Of a stretch of DNA of 64,000 nt, positions 57,232-64,000 are shown piece by piece. The notes under the pieces are model-generated. The model made no database searches. It saw only the letters and a program-made list of their open reading frames with translations, and was not told the origin of the DNA. Source of the stretch: Endocalyx cinctus (lineage: Eukaryota > Ascomycota > Sordariomycetes > Amphisphaeriales > Apiosporaceae); the NCBI GenBank assembly GCA_001600455.1, contig BCKC01000010.1:1308144-1372143 (forward strand), read 5' to 3'. The translations under genes and the position numbers were made by a program. Positions within the stretch are counted from its first letter, which is position 1; every line of letters starts with the position of its first letter.

Positions 57232-60200
57232 ATGGAGGGCGCGATGGGGTGAGGGCAGGAAGGGGCGGGATGGCGGGAGCTTCGGCGGGAGCTTCGGATT
57301 AGGGGGAATAGAATTCGTGGAAATTAGGTAAATACTTTGTGATGACTCCTGCATCCCTGCTCTACGAGCCTGAAAGTTGGCCACCTTCCGCGTACACGAC
57401 GCAGCGTTACAACGAAAAGCATGCTAACGCGGACTCTTGCATTTCTAGTGTAGTAGTCATGTCACGTATTCTCGTGGGGTGAAGACAGCATGGAGCATAG
57501 AACAAACATCAATTCACGAATCTCTACTTATGAGTGTATCTATTATGCCCGGTCAATAATGACGTGCGCGCAGCTGATGGGGTCAGTAAGGGACGATGCT
57601 ACCCTGCCCTGGATGACGCAGTTCCTTATATATAGGTTGGCTCGGTTAAGCGAAGATGAAGAGAGAAAGAAAAAAACGCATCTTATTTTTTTTACCGTTT
57701 ATACATCCAAACTTTCCAGCTTCCCTGTGCGATAATGGAACCGGGAGCTCTTTTCCGCGTGTTCGGCCGACTGTGATTAACTTTGCCAAGGAAACCATAT
57801 TCAGGGGTAATAATTAAGGGGCCAGCACGCGGAATAATAAAAACAAAAGCTGAGCATCTGTAAGAGATCGAACCAGCCAGTTAAAGCAGTTTATGTTAGG
57901 AAGTTGTATGCGATTATCTAAAAAAAAAAAAAAAAAATTACGACGGCTTTTGTTTGCTGATTACATCGCTTATTTTCCTGTGGCATTGCGCGAAATCTTC
58001 GGGGTTTGTCGAAGCGTTTTCTGCCTTGGACAAATTCTTGGCGTAATGAAATCGCGGCGTATTTTCTCTCTCGTATGCATGTAATCAATGCGCCGCCGTC
58101 CAGGCAGCTTCAGCTTCACACCGTGAAATGGCGTTCGGATGTACTTATGTAATTGATGCATACTATGATCATTAATGGACGTATGAAACAGGCAGCCAGT
58201 TTCTGTAACTTATTCACGCCCAATCGACTCTATCAACGGCTCCCCGAAATGCTTTAGAACGGGCCATAGAAATCCGATCTCAGATATGTATCATGAGCTC
58301 TGCGACACCGAGAAGCTACATAGGCCTTTAAAGCAACTCTTTGACCCGATTTTCTCTTTATATTTACTTTTGTCAGGGGGGTTCATATCAGACGGAAGGC
58401 TCCAGAGAAGCGTATTCTTCATTATTTGTGATTTCGCAAACTTAATTGGTCATTCACAGTAAGCTACCTAGGTGTTCATCTGCATGTGATGATTGATAGT
58501 TACGTAGTAGGTGCTACTACCTACGTATATACGTATAGTTAATCGCACATTTGAGATATTCTTTCAAGTTTCTCATACGACGTCAAACCTCCATCTCGCT
58601 TTCCGATATCAGAGAATACCAGGCACCCGATAAAAATTCAGTTATCCCTACAATAACGATCTTAACAAGGGAGGGGTTCGAAGGGAGGGATTTCCCCCGA
58701 AACAGGCAGCTTGTCCCGACTCCGGAATGCTTACGCGATCCCTGCTCTCTCCTTCCAGCTGGCCCTGTAGAAGGCAGATCTGCGTTCAAACGGGAAGAGG
58801 ATGGATGCGAGATTCGGTAGACTTAAAATGATAAATCCGGGTTTGCACGTATGAAAAGAAACCTGGTAGTATACCACGGACAATTATTTGCTAGGAGTAG
58901 GGGCTCCTTTTCGTCTTTTTTCTTTCTAATCCATCACCAAAAGAAGTTAAAAAAAAAGAATCTTTTGACGGACCTTTTTGCGATCGCCAGTTTTTTTTTT
59001 GTTTTCTTTTATCTCTGTAGCAAATGATATTTATCCCGCACCCACTCAATGCGTTTTCCGTATTAAAAAAAGAGGCGAAAAAAAAGAAAGAGAGAAAGAA
59101 GAGAATATGCAAGAATAATCGTAGAGGGGAAATAGGAGCGTAGATCATTCGTCTTATATACAGATCTCTTCCTTTGACGACCAGCTGTCAGTCTCGAGAT
59201 TCGCCAGAAGGTTAGGATTAAGTCATTACGATCACCGCCCAAGTTATATCGGAATATGGCTTTGTTTTGAATTATTATTATCTACCAAGTTCTCGAGTAT
59301 TATTTCTCCTTTTTTTTTTTCTTTTGTTTTGTCAAATCATCTAGATTTTTAACCGGTGAACGGTTTTTGGGGTTCGAAAAGGGATTTCGACCAAGCGATC
59401 CTATCACCGACGTTTCAATCGCCCTTCCGGGTACTTGACACCTGCATTTGCAGAGGCGAATGGCACGCCGGCATGCGGGGTTCCAGATCCCGTACCACGA
59501 ATCAGATCTTCGCGTCGGCGTTTTTTTTTACATACCCTCTTTTTTTTTTCTTTTTGTTGCTCGCGGAAACCCTTAAGAAGCATTAGACCGAGGGGTGATT
59601 GTAGGGGGTGGGAGAGCAGCATCAGAAAATGCGACCGTAAATAATGATATGATACTTTTCTAGGGGGGAGATCAGAAGAGGGAGAATGGAAAGAGAAATA
59701 GACGAGGGTGTGTGGTGAACCTCGCGCGCGGTCTCAAGTACTGCGATCATCCCCTTCGATGGTTTGGTTTCACGACAGTGAGAGGTAACGTACGAGATCG
59801 TAATATGATGTAGATCTTTTCCAGGTCAAAGAGAAAATGCACACTCACGGATAGGTGAGGCTCTGCATCATTACGAAGGAATGGTACGACATTAACAGGT
59901 GGACATCCGAATAATACTACATGGTAATTACGCCCGGAATACGAACGAAGCGTACTCGGTCTCAATTGGCTCTGTTCTCGCTCTTGTTCGCACGGCCGAC
60001 CGCGTAGACATTTGAAGTGGCGGAGATAAGTTAAGAATTCAAAAGTTCATACCTAAATATAGCGATCTGTGATATCGATGTGCAGATTATTATAGTGTAG
60101 ATAATGGCCAGATAATATTTGAAATAAGTTTTGAGTTTTACAAAACCCTTTAATGAGATTTACCGTGTATGAAAGTTGAACCTAAATCCTCTATAGATTC

Positions 60201-63200
60201 CCGACAAGAGAATGATTGATGATTTATTTTGCCTCAAGCTTATGTTAAACTTACGAAACAACTAGGTGAATCAGAAGTTTATATGCTTTCCCACGCCTTG
60301 ACATGATAGAGACCATTAGATAAAATGATTTCTCGTCGCTTTGAGAATAAAAGAAAAGTTTTGCTCAAAAACCGACATATATCAAAATATTCCGGACGTT
60401 GGAGCCTTGATCACGTGTCACGTTCCGAGCATCATCGCCTTCCTGCGCCCCGATGCTCGGTACTATGATGTTTCTGATTGAAAAAAAAGGAGAAAAAAAA
60501 GGAGGTAGAGTCTAACCTAGTATGGTAGTTCTTGTAATGACTTTTTCTTTTCTTGGTAATCTCTAATTGTCGTTAGTATCCAATGGTCAACTTTTTTTCT
60601 CTTCACTCTCTCCACCGTCCCATCTCCAAGCCATTGCGCGTAACGAGGACCTCCTTTCTTCTGGTTCGAGCGGTGAACGTCGGAAAGAAGGGAGCATCAA
60701 GAAGGGAACGTCCTTGTACGAGGCGCCACATACACCAAGAGGCCGAACCACTTAATCCAAGGACCAACATAAAAGAAAAAAAAAAGAGGGCTATGGAGGC
60801 TTTTCGGGATCTTCATTTTTTTTTAGGGCGTACAAGCAACGTCTCCTCCTTACCTAGGGTAACGTTGGTTCAAGTTTTTTTTTTTTTTTTTTTTTTTTTA
60901 GGCAGCAGACACACTACTTTCTCCTTCGCAGTTTTAGTGAAAAGCACTTGCGAACGCCACGTTGGGCTTCAGCGGTCACTGGATCTCTCTAGCCACGATG
61001 CTAAGAGAAAACGGTTTTCTAGTTTCTACGAAGATCGTGTGGTTGGCCAACCTCATTCGTCCAGCCATATTAGGCGCCGCCGCGGGAGATCTGCTAGTTA
61101 CGGGCCCAAGGGTTGTCACCTAATCAAAGGAACATTTCCCATACAAACGCCTTCTAGAGTGCCAAAAAAAAAAAAAAAAAATACGAATATAGTATCGATA
61201 AGGAACGCATAATAGAACGAACGCCACCTGAATAAGGGAGGGTGTGTGTTTAGTTATTTGCCTGATTCTTAGTCTAGATGGTCGAGATAGACAGGCAACC
61301 ATTCTAGTGCCCAAAGCTAGCAGATACCGGTATAACCACTATTCTTCACCGTTTATTTGCTTTTCAAAAACGAATATCCGAAGATTAGATTAGTCCAGAT
61401 AATTGCATGTCACATACTTGAGGTATTGCAGACGTTGTTCGGCGACCATATGTGATGAGATTGTTGTTGTGTGATAAAAGATCAAGTTAGTTTTGACGTG
61501 GAATGATGAGGCTGACTAGGGTACCCACGACTTGCTTCGCATGATTCAGTGACGTAAATTAGAATGTGCATAAAACTTCCCCCCCCCCCCCCTTAGATGC
61601 CGAAATCAAAGTCCGTTTTGCCCTTGCTGTCAAACGCGATTTCATTCGACGATGATTTGCATTTACGGGAGCGGCTGGTGGGAGGGGACTAAGTTCTTTT
61701 TTAGTGCTGTTGATATACATCATGCAACACGACTGGATGGCTGGGCTAGTCCCGTTTGTTTCGTTTCGTTCGTTGAGGGGACGCTTGGTTGGCGTGTCCA
61801 GTTAATCGGGACCAACTGAAATACTACGGTATTTGTATAGTGTAGACAGCTCACGCATGTCGGGTTATCGGGATAATCCTTTTACAGGTAAAAACTGGAG
61901 ACGGTGGGAAAATAGGTTTAAAGCATCGATCATGACTAGTGCGTAGTCATATAATATGGTAGTCAGGTAAAATATCAAGCTCAGTGAGGCGGTAAAGTAA
62001 TCTTCCCGGAGTGATCGAGATTAATTCACACGGGATAGAATAAAGAACATGGGACATGAATGGATAATAATATGTGATATCTCCCATTTCTCCAGATCTT
62101 CGAGGCTTGGCTGACCTGATCTTTATATGCTTCGGGTAAGTGTTACATAAGAATTTGGGTCGGTGTCAAGTTTCGGATCGTAAATATTAGTTTCGAGATT
62201 ATCTAAGAAGATTGATTGATATTTTTGACGGGGAGTGCAGCGACCAACTAATGCGGTGCTATAGAAATGTCCGAGAGAAAAAAAACTTGATATTTGCATA
62301 TAGACACGCGGACGACGTTGCGAATGGCTCCGTATAAACCGGCAGTTGTGCACATCATGATTGGATTGTCCCTGCAACAAAGTCCACGTAGACGGCTGGG
62401 AATGGCACATTAACGGCCCATAATCGAGAGTTTTTCTTCTTCTTCTTCTGTGATTCAGAGGTTTTGGAAGGAAAAAAAAAAGTATTGTTCATGTACTTAA
62501 GTTGTATCTGCCATGTACTTTAAGTACCGCGAGCCCACTATTTAACATCAAGCCAAGTCTTTTTTTCGGCAGCGTTTATTTACTTCCTTTTGGAGGAGTA
62601 ACTTCACTATAAAAAGGGAAGATCCTTTTGATATCAAATCCTGGCCCCGGGTAAGACGGCAGCGATTTTTTTTTTCTGGGGTACGGAAAATAGATAACAA
62701 TCTGCTATACATAGTAGGTAGGTCCTTAAAAGAAAAGGGACCGATTAATCATAGAACCGACAAAGGAGCGAAAAGGGGAATTTTCTTATTGAGAAGAAAT
62801 CGTCTTTCTAAAATAAATAATGCTAATTGATCAATTTGGCATTCGCTAACATCAACTCAAAAAAAAAAAAAAAGAATTTCAGTGCCCTGCAGATCTGTGC
62901 ATACGATGAGGGGTGTAACTGACGGCATGAAAAGAGACCCACCATTATGTGAAAATAAGGGCGATAAACAGTACCATGTGCGTATTCAGAGGAGTGAGCG
63001 AGAGTAACACAAAAAGAATCCATTCCACGAGATTTCGGCCGGAAAGTTATTGGAATAAGATTTGTGATGCAACATTATGTATTCGTTTCGGTGTACTGGT
63101 CCCCCTTCCCGACTCCTTCTCGGTGAGTTTCAAGGGTTTTAGGGGATAAATGCAACATCAATTGGGATCATACCATTAAACACTATCATCGACAAGCTTT

Positions 63201-64000
63201 CTTGATAATAGGGTTACCTTTCGTGGTAACGCGGATAGATGTCTTTCTTGTGCTTACCATGTCATGCTTCTCCGCTTGAGTCTCTACAAAAGTCCTTACC
63301 CTAGTGTAATATCTTTGTTTTTTTACCCCCTCCTCTGTACATACGTATATCATCTTCAGTGTATATCATCAAGGTCTTGCCTCCTTCTTTTCATTAGCTT
63401 CTAATTAATCCTTGGATGACAGTTGACGCCCCACTAGATATAGAAGTAGGTAGTTGTCAGTGGTCACGATTTCGTTACCCGCCCGTGGATAGATGGGTGG
63501 GATTGATTGGGGGTCAACTAAAACTAAGCCCTAGATGGATGGATGCGGGACGATATATTCCATTTCCATTTTTTATCAGCGTCTGGGCTGCATCTTAAGT
63601 CGAGCGAGAAGGGAAATGACGAACGACGATGAGGATGATGATGATTATGACGATGGTGGTGGTGAGGTTTAACACGCGCCAAATATAGCCTCAAGGATGT
63701 CCTTTCTGCATTTCCTTCTTCATACATACATCGTATATACGTGACACAGCAGGAAGCAAGCATAAGGGTTGGCGGGTTGGGCTCTCGTGTTTGGTAGGAT
63801 CCGAAATCCGGATCTAACTGCCGTGCCGCCCAATTCGCTGTTTCGAGCTGTAGGGAGGGAGGATGTTAAGAGCTAAGAGCTATAAAACCTCGGTCGGCCC
63901 CAATTAAGTTTAATTGATGGAAATCGTGGGGGTTGCGCAGGTAGGAAATGGGCTGATGATTATCGTCATCGCATTCTGGGTCTAGAAATTTTTCGACTCG
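57232..64000. other. 6.8 kb gene-poor end of the window
   Basis: No supported gene. It contains many short homopolymers: a T run at 60875-60899 and C-rich and A-rich runs (for example C at 61580-61592). The longest ORF (60583-61212) is built across poly-T/poly-F and is not convincing. I see no tRNA, rRNA or clear transposon ends. Confidence 0.5.

Noticed and set aside
60583..61212. 209-aa frame near the window end
   Set aside because: Passes through a poly-T tract (poly-Phe), with no domain or splice signals.

Overview
The window is nuclear DNA of a filamentous ascomycete (Pezizomycotina). The evidence is short GT-AG introns with CTRAY branch sites, GC-rich exons in AT-rich spacers, and typical fungal families: a glutaminase A-type enzyme, a HET-domain protein, a Zn2Cys6 regulator, a hydrophobin, a type III PKS and an ABCG pump. 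A transposon relic with C-to-T decay suggests repeat-induced point mutation (RIP). I cannot name the species.

Layout. 1-2032: a ~1.9 kb AT-rich relic bounded by 42-bp inverted repeats and TA. 2832-5902 (-): a seven-exon kinase-like gene. 6149-6442 (-): a possible broken gene. 8629-11217 (+): secreted glutaminase A-like protein. 12789-14551 (+): DHA2-type MFS transporter. 19298-20584 (+): type III PKS, convergent with 21962-23981 (-): P450; a solo-LTR-like relic and a CCTAAT repeat lie between them. 26698-27434 (+): hydrophobin, followed at 27538-27675 by a tRNA-Asn(GTT) gene. 28229-29649 (-): COQ1, divergent from 30122-31027 (+): VMA12-like factor. 31521-32453 (+): ESCO-type zinc-finger protein. 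32722-34252 (-): SET protein, divergent from 35098-36768 (+): TPR protein. 37029-37721 (-): DJ-1/Hsp31-like. 39114-40865 (-): HET. 41411-45512 (-): full-length ABCG transporter. 48057-49813 (-): allantoinase. 52915-53310 (-): small unknown gene. 54697-57231 (+): Zn2Cys6 factor. 57232-64000: no gene seen.

Most striking is the tRNA-Asn gene. Its two halves fold into a perfect cloverleaf only if a 64-nt segment inside the anticodon stem is removed. That segment starts GTAAGT, has a CTAAT branch-like site and ends CAG, so it looks like a spliceosomal intron and does not sit at the canonical 37/38 site of tRNA introns.

How the genes may work together: the type III PKS, the P450 and, farther off, the MFS transporter could form a small secondary-metabolite locus. 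Glutaminase and allantoinase both release nitrogen, and GATA-type sites lie upstream of allantoinase. The ESCO-type gene has two MCB sites and an E2F-like site upstream, suggesting S-phase expression. COQ1, VMA12 and DJ-1 are housekeeping genes. Multi-exon models were spliced by eye from frame, splice consensus and family motifs; each joins in frame.
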